NCBI GenBank assembly: GCA_028868855.1
Contig: JAGWTR010000005.1
Coordinates: forward strand, 124,001-188,000
Source: Burkholderiales bacterium
Lineage (GTDB): Bacteria; Pseudomonadota; Gammaproteobacteria; Burkholderiales; Burkholderiaceae_C
Direction: 5' to 3'
DNA: 64,000 nt
The translations under genes were made by a program, and so were the position numbers. Positions 37,686-46,345 of this stretch are shown piece by piece. The stretch's first letter is position 1. Each line of letters opens with the position of its first letter. Under the pieces are notes generated by a model, which was not told the DNA's origin, ran no database searches, and saw only the letters and a program-made list of their open reading frames with translations.

Positions 37686-39419
37686 TCAAGCCCTGGGCAA
37701 GAAGGCCAGCCAATAAATCAGCAGCACATTGACCAGCACTGACACGACAAAGGCGATCCTCCACAAGACGACTGGATCTCGGCTCATGAGGGGCGTGGCC
37801 TGCGGCGCCGGCAACGGGCGTGAAGCGCCGCGCTCCAGGGCCAGCAGCAACTCTTCGGCGGTCTCGAAGCGCTGTTTGCGGTCCAGGGCGACCGCTTTCA
37901 ACACAATGTGGTCCAGCCAGATCGGCACATCTGGACGCAGGCGCGAAGGGGCCACCGGGTCACGCCGATGGCGACCCGTTTGATAGGGCTCGATGTCGCC
38001 ATAGGGCAAGCGCCCCGTCAGCCACTGGTACAGGGTCACGCCCAGTGCAAACAGGTCGCTTTGGGCATCGGCACAGGCCTCATGGGGGTCGTCGCCCCAC
38101 TGCTCCGGGTTCATGTAGCTGGGTGTGCCCGCGTGCAACTGGCGCAGGGCTGGTGGCTCCTTGCCCGACAAAGCCACGCCCAGGTCCAGCACTCGCCACT
38201 GCCCATCGTCACCGAGATGCACGTTATCGGGCTTGATGTCGCGGTGGACGACGCCATGCTGGTGCAGCCGGCCCAAGGCGCGTGCCACCACCAGGGCGCC
38301 CTCCACCACCTCGCGCACGTCAAATCGGTGCTGTTTGACCAGGAGATCCGCCAGCGAGGTGCCGCTGTGCCATTCAAACAAGGTGTAGAACGCCGTTGGT
38401 GCACGGGGCTCCACGACCTTGATCAGGCCTTTGGCATCTCGTTCGGTGACACGAGCCCCCAACCAGGCTTCGTGCGCCAACATGGCGCGCTCTTCGGGGT
38501 CGCTGGCACGGGCTTCATGCAGCGTTTTGAGCGCAAGAACCTGGCCGGTGAGCACATCCTTGACCCGGTACAGGCGATGCACGCCATTGCTGAAAACCAA
38601 GACTTCCACTCGCAGGCCGTCAAGCACGTCACCTTCCTGCAACCGCTGTGGAACGGGCAGCAAGCGGCCACGCCTTTCAGCGTCCTCCAGAAGCGCCGCT
38701 TGTAGGCCTTTAATGCGAATGACCATCGCCGTCGCGTTATCGCGCCCGCCGCCATTGAGCGCTTTGCTCACCAAGGCGTCGCAGGCCTCCTGCGAGGCTC
38801 CTTGTTCGGCCAACGCCTGCAATTGCTGGGGTCTGAGCGCACCGTGCACGCCGTCGGTGGTCAGCACAAACACATCACCGATCTGCACATCCCCTTCGAT
38901 GTAGTCCACGCGCACGGCATCGTCCAACCCCACGGCACGTGTCAGACCATGCTGAAATTCGAGCGGCCCTAGCGTGTGGTCTTGCGTGAGTTGGCTGCAT
39001 TCGCCATTTCTGATCAGGTAGGCCCGGGTGTCCCCGACATGCCCCAAGGTGAAGCCATGTCCACGCAGCACCAAGGTGGTCAGTGTGGTCATGGCCGCGC
39101 CGCCGCCAACATCGGCTTTCATGCCCTGACGGCGCCGGTTGTGATCAAGTAACCAGGCGTTCTGCGCGCCGATGACGCGGTCAAGCGCCACGGTGGTATC
39201 CCATGTGGCGGGCGTCGCGTAGTAGTCAGCCAGCAAAGCCAACACGGACGTCTGGGCGGCTTCACGGCCCAGGCCACCGCTTGACACGCCATCGGCAATC
39301 GCCGCCATCACCCCCCATGCTTCCTCGTGGGGCGCAGGACGCGCCACAGCCGCGAAATCTTCCAATTTCTCACGCGGGCCGCGTTGGCTGGCATGACCTA
39401 CCTCGACATCAAAACTCAT
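37686..39419 (-). CDS. Fused PP2C-type phosphatase and Ser/Thr protein kinase
   Basis: The 577-residue product has two enzymatic halves. The N-terminal PP2C phosphatase (about 1-240) has GPREKLEDFAAVARP, MAAIADGVSSGG (Asp43), GHVGDTRAYLI, LTTDGVHGAL (Asp189) and GGRDNATAMV (Asp227), the metal ligands. The kinase (about 260-535) has Lys298 in LALKTL, VHRDIKPDNVHL (392-399), a DLG in place of DFG, and the APE-region NPEQWGDD. One membrane segment near 552-574 ends the protein. It could set a phosphorylation state in nitrate assimilation. It lies between the nitrate transporter and nirB genes and is divergent from nirB. Confidence 0.9.
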   Translation of the reverse strand: MSFDVEVGHASQRGPREKLEDFAAVARPAPHEEAWGVMAAIADGVSSGGLGREAAQTSVLALLADYYATPATWDTTVALDRVIGAQNAWLLDHNRRRQGMKADVGGGAAMTTLTTLVLRGHGFTLGHVGDTRAYLIRNGECSQLTQDHTLGPLEFQHGLTRAVGLDDAVRVDYIEGDVQIGDVFVLTTDGVHGALRPQQLQALAEQGASQEACDALVSKALNGGGRDNATAMVIRIKGLQAALLEDAERRGRLLPVPQRLQEGDVLDGLRVEVLVFSNGVHRLYRVKDVLTGQVLALKTLHEARASDPEERAMLAHEAWLGARVTERDAKGLIKVVEPRAPTAFYTLFEWHSGTSLADLLVKQHRFDVREVVEGALVVARALGRLHQHGVVHRDIKPDNVHLGDDGQWRVLDLGVALSGKEPPALRQLHAGTPSYMNPEQWGDDPHEACADAQSDLFALGVTLYQWLTGRLPYGDIEPYQTGRHRRDPVAPSRLRPDVPIWLDHIVLKAVALDRKQRFETAEELLLALERGASRPLPAPQATPLMSRDPVVLWRIAFVVSVLVNVLLIYWLAFLPRA

Positions 39420-39455
39420 TGTGGACTCTCGTTGGGCTCTTGGGTGACATGGCAA

Positions 39456-39472
39456 AGCACATCATTGGTGCA
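39456..39472 (+). promoter_or_regulatory. NtrC-like activator site upstream of nirB
   Basis: AGCACATCATTGGTGCA compares well with the NtrC consensus TGCACYAnnnTGGTGCA: the right half TGGTGCA is perfect, and the left half keeps GCAC. It lies about 107 bases upstream of the candidate -24 element, the usual distance for an enhancer-type site for sigma-54 activation. It is also 37 bases upstream of the kinase gene start, on the opposite side. Confidence 0.6.
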
Positions 39473-39578
39473 CATGAGCAGTGCGTCGCGTCGATTGCAG
39501 CAAGAACTCTGCCCGCCTGAGGTGCGTGGCAGCCCACACGGTGGCAGCAACCCAGCGTGGTGCGGCACCAAAACAAGC

Positions 39579-39594
39579 TGGCCCTGATATTGCT
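39579..39594 (+). promoter_or_regulatory. Candidate sigma-54 promoter of nirB-nirD-nasA
   Basis: TGGCCCTGATATTGCT has TGGC...TTGCT with GG and GC at the right spacing. The consensus is TGGCACGnnnnTTGCW, so two -24 positions differ. Predicted start is near 39605, about 35 bases before the nirB ATG. An NtrC-like site lies further upstream. Supported mainly by the agreement of both signals and by the pathway. Confidence 0.55.
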
Positions 39595-39641
39595 AAGTAA
39601 CGGGTACGACGAATTTGATTCCCTGCTGCGGAGCTTGTGCA

Positions 39642-42074
39642 ATGAAGAAGATGAAACTGGTGATGGTGGGCAATGGCATGGCCGGTGTCCGCACCCTGGA
39701 AGAATTGATCAAGGTCGCGCCTGATCTGTACGAGATCACCGTGTTCGGCGCGGAACCGCATCCCAACTACAACCGGATTCTGCTGTCACCCGTCCTTGCC
39801 GGGGAGCAGACGGTTGACGAGATCATCCTCAATCCAGTCAGCTGGTACGAAGAAAAGCACATCACGCTGCACTTGAATAAAAAGGTGGTCAGCATTGACC
39901 GCACCAAGCGCATCGTGACGGCCGAAGATGGTACCCAGGCCGAATATGACCGGCTGCTGCTGGCGACGGGCTCCACCCCCTTCATTCTGCCGGTACCAGG
40001 CAAGGACCTCAAAGGCGTGATCGCCTACCGGGACATCGCGGACACCAACGAGATGATCGCGGCGGCGGCGACGCACAAGCATGCAGTGGTGATTGGCGGC
40101 GGCTTGTTGGGCCTGGAAGCGGCCAATGGCCTGATGTTGCGCGGCATGAGTGTCACCGTGGTGCACATCGCGCCCTGGCTGATGGAGCGCCAACTGGACG
40201 ACGTGGCGGGCAAGATGCTGCAGAAGTCGCTGGAAGAGCGCGGCTTGAAGTTCCTGATCGGCGCCCAGACTCAGGAGCTGGTTGGCGGTGATGATGGGCG
40301 CGTCAAGTCCGTCAAGTTCAAGGACGGCACGGAGGTGCCGGCAGATCTGGTGGTGATGGCCGCTGGCATCCGCCCCAACACCGCGCTGGCTGAAAAAATC
40401 GGCATCCACTGCAACCGCGGCATCGTGGTCACCGACACGATGCAGACCGTCACCGACCCACGCGTGTACTCGGTGGGCGAATGCGCGGCGCACCGAGGCA
40501 TTGCCTATGGCCTGGTGGCCCCGCTGTTCGAACAGGGCAAGGTCTGCGCCAATCACCTGGCCTTGTATGGTATCGGTCGCTATACCGGCTCTCAGGTGTC
40601 GACCAAACTCAAGGTCACCGGCATCGATCTGTTTTCAGCCGGGGATTTCATGGGGGGCGATGGGACCGAGGAGGTCGTGCTGTCCGACCCCTTCGCTGGT
40701 GTCTATAAAAAACTGGTGCTCAGGGACAACAAGCTGATCGGAGCGTGCCTGTATGGCGACACGGTCGACGGCAGCTACTACTTCAAGCTGATCCGAGAAG
40801 GCAGCTGCATCAACGACAAGCGTGACAAGCTGATGTTTGGCGAGTCCAACATCGGCGATGCAGGCCATGAAGGCCACAGCAAGGCCGCCGCCATGGCCGA
40901 CACCGATGAAGTCTGCGGATGCAACGGCGTGACCAAAGGCAGCATTTGCAAGGCCATCAAGGAAAAGGGCCTGTTCACGCTGGACGAAGTGCGCAAACAC
41001 ACCAAGGCCAGTGCCTCATGCGGTTCGTGCACGGGCTTGGTCGAACAGCTGATCATGGTCACGGCCGGTGGCGACTACTCGGCCACACCCAAGAAAAAGG
41101 CCATGTGCGGCTGCACCGACCTGAGCCATGAGGACGTGCGCGAAGGCATCATCAGCCAAAAGCTGCTCAGCATTGACGGCGTCTACAAACAGCTGGGCTG
41201 GCGCACACCCAATGGTTGTGCCAGTTGCCGCCCGGCCATCAACTACTACCTGATCAGCTCCTGGCCCAAGGAAGCGCAGGACGATCCGCAATCGCGCTTC
41301 ATCAACGAACGCAGCCACGCCAACATCCAAAAGGATGGCACCTACTCGGTCATTCCGCGCATGTGGGCCGGTGAGACCACCTCCTCCGAACTGCGCCGCA
41401 TCGCCGACGTGGCCGACAAGTACGCCATCCCCACCATCAAGGTGACCGGTGGACAACGCATCGACCTGCTGGGCGTGAAGAAGGAAGACCTGGTGAACGT
41501 CTGGAAAGACTTGGACATGCCCTGCGGACACGCCTACGCAAAGGCCTTGCGCACGGTCAAGACCTGCGTAGGCAGTGAGTGGTGTCGCTTTGGAACCCAG
41601 GACAGCACCCAGATGGGCAAGGACCTTGAGCGTGCCATGTGGCGCATGTACGCCCCGCACAAGGTCAAGTTCGCGGTCAGCGGCTGCCCGCGCAACTGTG
41701 CCGAGGCCGGCATCAAGGACGTGGGCATCATCGGCGTCGACTCAGGTTGGGAGATGTACATCGCCGGCAACGGTGGCATTAAGACCGAGGTGGCTCATTT
41801 CTTCACCAAGCTCAAGACGTCTGAAGAAGTGCTGGAATACACCGGCGCCTTTTGCCAGCTATACCGTGAAGAAGGCTGGTATCTGGAGCGCACGGTGCAC
41901 TACGTCAACCGCGTAGGGCTGGACTACGTCAAAAAGAAAATCCTGGATGACCACGAGGGCCGCAAGGCGCTGTGGGCCAAACTCCAGTTCTCGCTCGATG
42001 GCGAGCCCGATCCCTGGTTTGACTTCAAGGAAGCCAAGGTCGATACCCGGCAGTTCGAACCCTTACCGGAGTAA
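39642..42074 (+). CDS. nirB: NADH-dependent assimilatory nitrite reductase, large subunit
   Basis: Reduces nitrite to ammonium in the cytoplasm using NADH. The product of 810 residues begins KLVMVGNGMAG (FAD-binding) and has the NADH-binding region VVIGGGLLGLEAANGLMLRG. Two bacterioferritin-associated ferredoxin-like Fe-S segments follow: CGCNGVTKGSI with SCGSCTG, and CGCTDLSHEDV with CASCRPAINY. The siroheme/[4Fe-4S] ligands are in KTCVGSEWCRFGTQD and VSGCPRNCAEAG. ATG 39642 has GGAG 8 bases upstream. First gene of nirB-nirD-nasA, divergent from the kinase-phosphatase gene. Confidence 0.96.
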   Translation: MKKMKLVMVGNGMAGVRTLEELIKVAPDLYEITVFGAEPHPNYNRILLSPVLAGEQTVDEIILNPVSWYEEKHITLHLNKKVVSIDRTKRIVTAEDGTQAEYDRLLLATGSTPFILPVPGKDLKGVIAYRDIADTNEMIAAAATHKHAVVIGGGLLGLEAANGLMLRGMSVTVVHIAPWLMERQLDDVAGKMLQKSLEERGLKFLIGAQTQELVGGDDGRVKSVKFKDGTEVPADLVVMAAGIRPNTALAEKIGIHCNRGIVVTDTMQTVTDPRVYSVGECAAHRGIAYGLVAPLFEQGKVCANHLALYGIGRYTGSQVSTKLKVTGIDLFSAGDFMGGDGTEEVVLSDPFAGVYKKLVLRDNKLIGACLYGDTVDGSYYFKLIREGSCINDKRDKLMFGESNIGDAGHEGHSKAAAMADTDEVCGCNGVTKGSICKAIKEKGLFTLDEVRKHTKASASCGSCTGLVEQLIMVTAGGDYSATPKKKAMCGCTDLSHEDVREGIISQKLLSIDGVYKQLGWRTPNGCASCRPAINYYLISSWPKEAQDDPQSRFINERSHANIQKDGTYSVIPRMWAGETTSSELRRIADVADKYAIPTIKVTGGQRIDLLGVKKEDLVNVWKDLDMPCGHAYAKALRTVKTCVGSEWCRFGTQDSTQMGKDLERAMWRMYAPHKVKFAVSGCPRNCAEAGIKDVGIIGVDSGWEMYIAGNGGIKTEVAHFFTKLKTSEEVLEYTGAFCQLYREEGWYLERTVHYVNRVGLDYVKKKILDDHEGRKALWAKLQFSLDGEPDPWFDFKEAKVDTRQFEPLPE

Positions 42075-42169
42075 TGAACTGAACCCAACGCGCCGTTGAC
42101 ATTTAATGCCACCCCTGCCTAAGCAAGCGGTGGCGCCCGCTGAGAACCATCAAAAGAAGTTGACCCACC

Positions 42170-42526
42170 ATGAGCCAATGGAAGCCCGTTTGCACCGTTG
42201 AAGACATCCCCAAGCTCGGCGCGCGCCGCGTGAGCCGCGACAAGGGCTGCGAAGTGGCCGTGTTCCGCGCGGCCGACGATCAGGTTTTTGCCCTCCTGGA
42301 TCGCTGCCCGCACAAAGGCGGTCCGCTCTCACAAGGCATTGTGTTCGGCCACAGCGTCGCCTGCCCGCTGCACAACTGGACCATCGGCCTGGACAACGGC
42401 TGCGCCAATGCGCCGGACGAAGGCTGCACGCCCAAGTTCAGCGTCAAGGTTGAAGCCGGCCAGGTGTTTCTGGACCTGGAGGAACTCAACAGCCTCGCCC
42501 TGGACGACCCCAAGGCCCTTGCATGA
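42170..42526 (+). CDS. nirD: Nitrite reductase small subunit, Rieske-like
   Basis: Partner of NirB, 118 residues. The fold and ligands of a Rieske centre are present: CPHKGGPLSQG (Cys46, His48) and CPLHNW (Cys65, His68), so a [2Fe-2S] cluster is expected. The C-terminus is acidic, with VEAGQVFLDLEELN. A canonical start MSQWKPVCTVEDIP is preceded by 95 bases from nirB. The stop overlaps nasA by 4 bases, so nirD and nasA are translationally coupled. Confidence 0.94.
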   Translation: MSQWKPVCTVEDIPKLGARRVSRDKGCEVAVFRAADDQVFALLDRCPHKGGPLSQGIVFGHSVACPLHNWTIGLDNGCANAPDEGCTPKFSVKVEAGQVFLDLEELNSLALDDPKALA

Positions 42527-45360
42527 CATCCCTCGGCGCCATCCAAACGCGCGCCACCTGCCCCTACTGCGGCACGGGCTGTGGTGTGCTGATCGAGTCC
42601 GTGCAAGGACGCATCATTAACGTGCAGGGTGACCCCAAGCACCCGGCCAACTTTGGCCGCCTGTGCACCAAGGGCAGCACCTTGCATTTGACCGCGGCCA
42701 GCTCTGTGCAACAGCAAACGCGTCTGCACAAGCCCATGCGGCGCGCCACCCGAGGCGCTGCCCCTGCGGTCGTCAGCTGGAACGAAGCTCTCAGCGAAGC
42801 CGCTGATCGTTTCGCGGCGATCATCCGCCAGCACGGCCCTGACGCGGTCGGGTTTTACGGCTCGGGTCAATTGCTGACCGAAGACTATTACGTCATGAAC
42901 AAGCTGGTCAAAGGCTTGATCGGTAGCAACAACGTCGACACCAACTCTCGCCTGTGCATGAGCAGTGCCGTGGCGGGCTACAAAGCCACGCTGGGTGCCG
43001 ACGCCCCGCCCTCCTGCTACGACGACTTCCAGCACGCCAACACCCTGTTCATCGTCGGCGCCAACACCGCCTACGCCCACCCCATTCTGTTTCGCCGTAT
43101 TGAAGACGCCAAACGCGGCAACCCTGCGCTGCGCCTGATCGTGGCCGACCCACGCAAAACGGAAACGGCCGAAATGGCCGATCTGTTCCTGCCCATTCTG
43201 CCGGGCACCGACGTGGCCCTGTTTCACGGCATGCTGCATGTCATGCTCAATGAAGGCATGGTCGACATGGCCTATGTCGAGCGCCACACCCAGGGCTTTG
43301 AGGCCCTGCAAACCATCGTGCGGGACTTCACCCCCGCCGCCGTCGCCTCGGCCTGCGGCATTTCGCAAGAAGACATCATTCAGGCCGCACGCTGGTTTGG
43401 CGCGTCCACGCCCACCTTGTCGCTGTACTGCCAAGGCTTGAACCAGAGCAGCAGCGGCACCGACAAAAACGCGGCCCTCATCAACCTGCACCTGGCCACC
43501 GGCCAGATCGGCAAACCCGGCGCCGGGCCGTTCTCATTGACAGGTCAACCCAACGCCATGGGCGGACGCGAAGTGGGCGGCATGTCCAATCTACTCAGCG
43601 CCCACCGCGACCTTGACAACCCACAACACCGGGCTGAAATCGCACAACTGTGGGGTCTGCCCGACGTGCCCGTCGCGCCCGGCAAAACCGCCGTCGAAAT
43701 GTTTGAAGCCGCCGCCAAAGGCGAGATCAAAGCCCTCTGGATTGCCTGCACCAACCCGGCCCAGTCCCTGCCCGACCAAGCCACCGTGCGCAAGGCGCTG
43801 GAAAAAGCCGAATTCATCGTCGTGCAAGAGGCTTTTGCCACCACAGCCACCTGCGCCTACGCCGACCTGCTGCTGCCCGCCACCACCTGGGGTGAAAAGG
43901 ACGGCACCGTGACCAACAGCGAACGCCGCATCAGCCGCGTGCACGCCGCCATCCCACCCGCAGGAGAAGCCCGCCACGACTGGGACATCTTTGCCGATCT
44001 GGGGCGCCGCCTGGAAGCACGCCTGCCCGACCACAGTGACCGCTACATCAACGGCGTCACCACCCTCTTCCCCTACGACACGCCTGAATCCATCTGGAAC
44101 GAGCACCGTGAATCCACCCGTGGCCGCGATCTGGACATCACCGGCCTGAGCTACCAAATTCTGGACAGCGCAGGCCCCCAACAATGGCCCATGCCTGAAG
44201 GCGCCACGCACGGCAAGGCCCGACTGTACGAAGATGGCCGCTTCCCCACGCCCAACGGAAAAGCCAGCTTTGCCGCCATCCGCTACACCCCCGTGGCCGA
44301 GGCACGCGATGCGCGCTACGCCTACTCGCTCAACACGGGCCGCCTGCGTGATCAATGGCATGGCATGAGCCGCACCGGCACGCTGGGCCGCCTGTTTGGC
44401 CACGTCAGCGAACCCACCGTCGACCTCAGCCCCCAGGACATGACACGACTGGGATTGGTCACCGGCGACCTGGTGCAAGTGGCGTCGCGACGCGGATCGC
44501 TCACCATCACGGCGCAGGCCAGCGCCGAAATCTCTCCCATGCAGGCCTTCATCGCCATGCACTGGGGCGAGGAATACCTCAGCGGGCATGACTCGTCAGG
44601 CCATGCCTGCACGGGGGTCAACGCCTTGACGGTACCCACCTTCTGCCCCAAGTCCAAGCAACCCGAGCTCAAGCACACGGCGGTCAAGATCACCAAGGCC
44701 GAGCTGCCCTGGCGCCTGCTGGCCCTGGCCTGGATGCCGCAAGACCAGGCCTTGGCCGTGCGTGAAGCGCTCAAGCCTTTGATGTCGGCATTTACGTTCA
44801 CCAGTTGCGTGCCGTTTGGCAACGAAGGTCGCGATCCGACCGCGCCGCACAAAGTCGGTGTGCTGTTCCGCGCCGCCGCGCTGGAACCCGCCAGCGACGC
44901 CGTCATCCACCGCATTGAACTGCTGCTCGGCATCGATGGCACCGACGTGCTGCGCTACCAAGACCGCAAACGCGGGCAACGCCGCGCCATGCACATGGCA
45001 CGCACCCCGGACGGCCTCAAGCTGGAAGCCTTTGTGCTGGCCGGCGACATCAGCGCCGAAGCGTGGATCCGGCCCTTGCTGCAAGACGAGCTGGCCGCCG
45101 ACGCCTATGGACGCGCCCTGCTATCGCCCGGCAGCACGCCCCCTGTGAGCGTTCACAGCAAAGGTCGACAAGTTTGCACCTGCTTCAGCGTGACCGAACC
45201 CGCCATCGTTGAAGCACTCGGCCAGTGCCTCGGCAACCCCGATGAACGGCTGACCAGCCTGCAAGGCCAACTCAAGTGCGGCACCAACTGCGGCTCCTGC
45301 ATCCCGGAGTTGAGGAAACTCATCAAGCTGCATCCCCTGCCCGTGGCATCTGCATCGTGA
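42523..45360 (+). CDS. nasA: Assimilatory nitrate reductase, catalytic subunit
   Basis: Molybdopterin-guanine-dinucleotide enzyme that reduces nitrate to nitrite in the cytoplasm. The N-terminal [4Fe-4S] site is TCPYCGTGCGVL (Cys13, 16, 20) with Cys48 in GRLCTKGS. The molybdopterin core includes GFYGSGQLLTEDYYVMNKL, TGQPNAMGGREVGGMSNLL and the C-terminal GRLRDQWHGMSRTG. A second Fe-S module of BFD type lies at the end (CTC at 885-887, CGTNCGSC at 919-926). The 945 residues agree with bacterial NasA. No separate NADH-linked reductase subunit gene is beside it, so the electron donor is unclear. Confidence 0.95.
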   Translation: MTSLGAIQTRATCPYCGTGCGVLIESVQGRIINVQGDPKHPANFGRLCTKGSTLHLTAASSVQQQTRLHKPMRRATRGAAPAVVSWNEALSEAADRFAAIIRQHGPDAVGFYGSGQLLTEDYYVMNKLVKGLIGSNNVDTNSRLCMSSAVAGYKATLGADAPPSCYDDFQHANTLFIVGANTAYAHPILFRRIEDAKRGNPALRLIVADPRKTETAEMADLFLPILPGTDVALFHGMLHVMLNEGMVDMAYVERHTQGFEALQTIVRDFTPAAVASACGISQEDIIQAARWFGASTPTLSLYCQGLNQSSSGTDKNAALINLHLATGQIGKPGAGPFSLTGQPNAMGGREVGGMSNLLSAHRDLDNPQHRAEIAQLWGLPDVPVAPGKTAVEMFEAAAKGEIKALWIACTNPAQSLPDQATVRKALEKAEFIVVQEAFATTATCAYADLLLPATTWGEKDGTVTNSERRISRVHAAIPPAGEARHDWDIFADLGRRLEARLPDHSDRYINGVTTLFPYDTPESIWNEHRESTRGRDLDITGLSYQILDSAGPQQWPMPEGATHGKARLYEDGRFPTPNGKASFAAIRYTPVAEARDARYAYSLNTGRLRDQWHGMSRTGTLGRLFGHVSEPTVDLSPQDMTRLGLVTGDLVQVASRRGSLTITAQASAEISPMQAFIAMHWGEEYLSGHDSSGHACTGVNALTVPTFCPKSKQPELKHTAVKITKAELPWRLLALAWMPQDQALAVREALKPLMSAFTFTSCVPFGNEGRDPTAPHKVGVLFRAAALEPASDAVIHRIELLLGIDGTDVLRYQDRKRGQRRAMHMARTPDGLKLEAFVLAGDISAEAWIRPLLQDELAADAYGRALLSPGSTPPVSVHSKGRQVCTCFSVTEPAIVEALGQCLGNPDERLTSLQGQLKCGTNCGSCIPELRKLIKLHPLPVASAS

Positions 45361-45397
45361 GCCCGCGATAATCTGCGCTTCACTTCCTCTGCGCACC

Positions 45398-46345
45398 ATG
45401 AGCATTTCCGCATACATCAAAGTCATTGGCCGAGGCAAGGATGGCGCCCGCCCCTTGTCCAGTGAACAAGCTTACGACCTGATGAGCCAGGTGCTTGATG
45501 GCCACGCCAGCGACCTCGAAATTGGCGCCTTCTGCCTGGCCATGCGCATCAAAGGCGAAACCGTAGAAGAACTCGATGGGTTTGTTCGCGCCACGCTCGA
45601 ACGCACCCTGATGATCGCCGGCGCACAGTCGGGCGTGGTCGTTCTGCCCTCGTACAACGGTGCTCGAAAACTACCCAATCTCACACCGCTGCTGGCCTTG
45701 CAACTGGCCCGGCAAGGCATCGCGGTCCTGGTGCACGGCCCACGGCACGACCCCACCCGAGTCACCACCGCCCAAGTGTTTGATGCCTTGGGCCTGCCCA
45801 CCGCAAAGACGATCAACGACGTGCAAGCCAGCTGGCATGCCGGCCGCCCTGCCTACATGGACACGGCCACCCTGTGCCCGCCATTGGCACGACTGCTGGA
45901 CGTGCGTTGGGCCATCGGCCTGCGCAACCCAGGCCACACCGTGGCCAAACTGCTGGACCCAATCGTGGCGGCACCCGGGCGGCGCACCATGCGCGTCGTC
46001 AACCACACCCACCCCGAATACGCCTTGTCGCTCACCGCGTATCTGGCACATGCCCGAGCCAACGCGCTGCTGATGCGTGGCACCGAAGGCGAACCCGTGG
46101 CCGACCCACGCCGTCAACCGCGCTTTGACGTGTTCATTGATGGACAGCGCGATGAACACCTGTCGCGCGCGCCCGTCGACGGTGTGCTGACGGAATTGCC
46201 TGAACTGCCCAATGGCTTTGACGCACCAACCACCGCTCAATACATTGAAGCGATCATGCGCGAACAACAGCCCCTTGCCGCTGCCATCGCCGCGCAAGCG
46301 GTCTGCCTGCGTCAAGCCCTGGATTTGGCGCCGCTCGGAAGTTGA
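45398..46345 (+). CDS. ybiB: Nucleic-acid-binding protein YbiB (anthranilate phosphoribosyltransferase-like fold)
   Basis: The 315-residue product belongs to the TrpD2/YbiB group, which has the anthranilate phosphoribosyltransferase fold but binds nucleic acids rather than anthranilate. The helical N-terminus holds SEQAYDLMSQVLDGHASDLEIGAFCLAMRIKGETVEEL, and the Rossmann-like part VVLPSYNGARKLPNLTPLLAL and GLRNPGHTVAKLLDPIVAAPG. The PRPP-binding KHGNR-type loop of TrpD is not conserved. It starts 37 bases after nasA and may be in the same transcript, though its link to nitrogen is unexplained. It ends in a 34-base overlap with the convergent EamA gene. Confidence 0.85.
   Translation: MSISAYIKVIGRGKDGARPLSSEQAYDLMSQVLDGHASDLEIGAFCLAMRIKGETVEELDGFVRATLERTLMIAGAQSGVVVLPSYNGARKLPNLTPLLALQLARQGIAVLVHGPRHDPTRVTTAQVFDALGLPTAKTINDVQASWHAGRPAYMDTATLCPPLARLLDVRWAIGLRNPGHTVAKLLDPIVAAPGRRTMRVVNHTHPEYALSLTAYLAHARANALLMRGTEGEPVADPRRQPRFDVFIDGQRDEHLSRAPVDGVLTELPELPNGFDAPTTAQYIEAIMREQQPLAAAIAAQAVCLRQALDLAPLGS

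Noticed and set aside
39558..39570. TGGTGCGGCACCA as a second NtrC site
   Set aside because: The half-sites point the wrong way relative to the NtrC consensus GCACYA...TGGTGC; kept only as an unexplained dyad.
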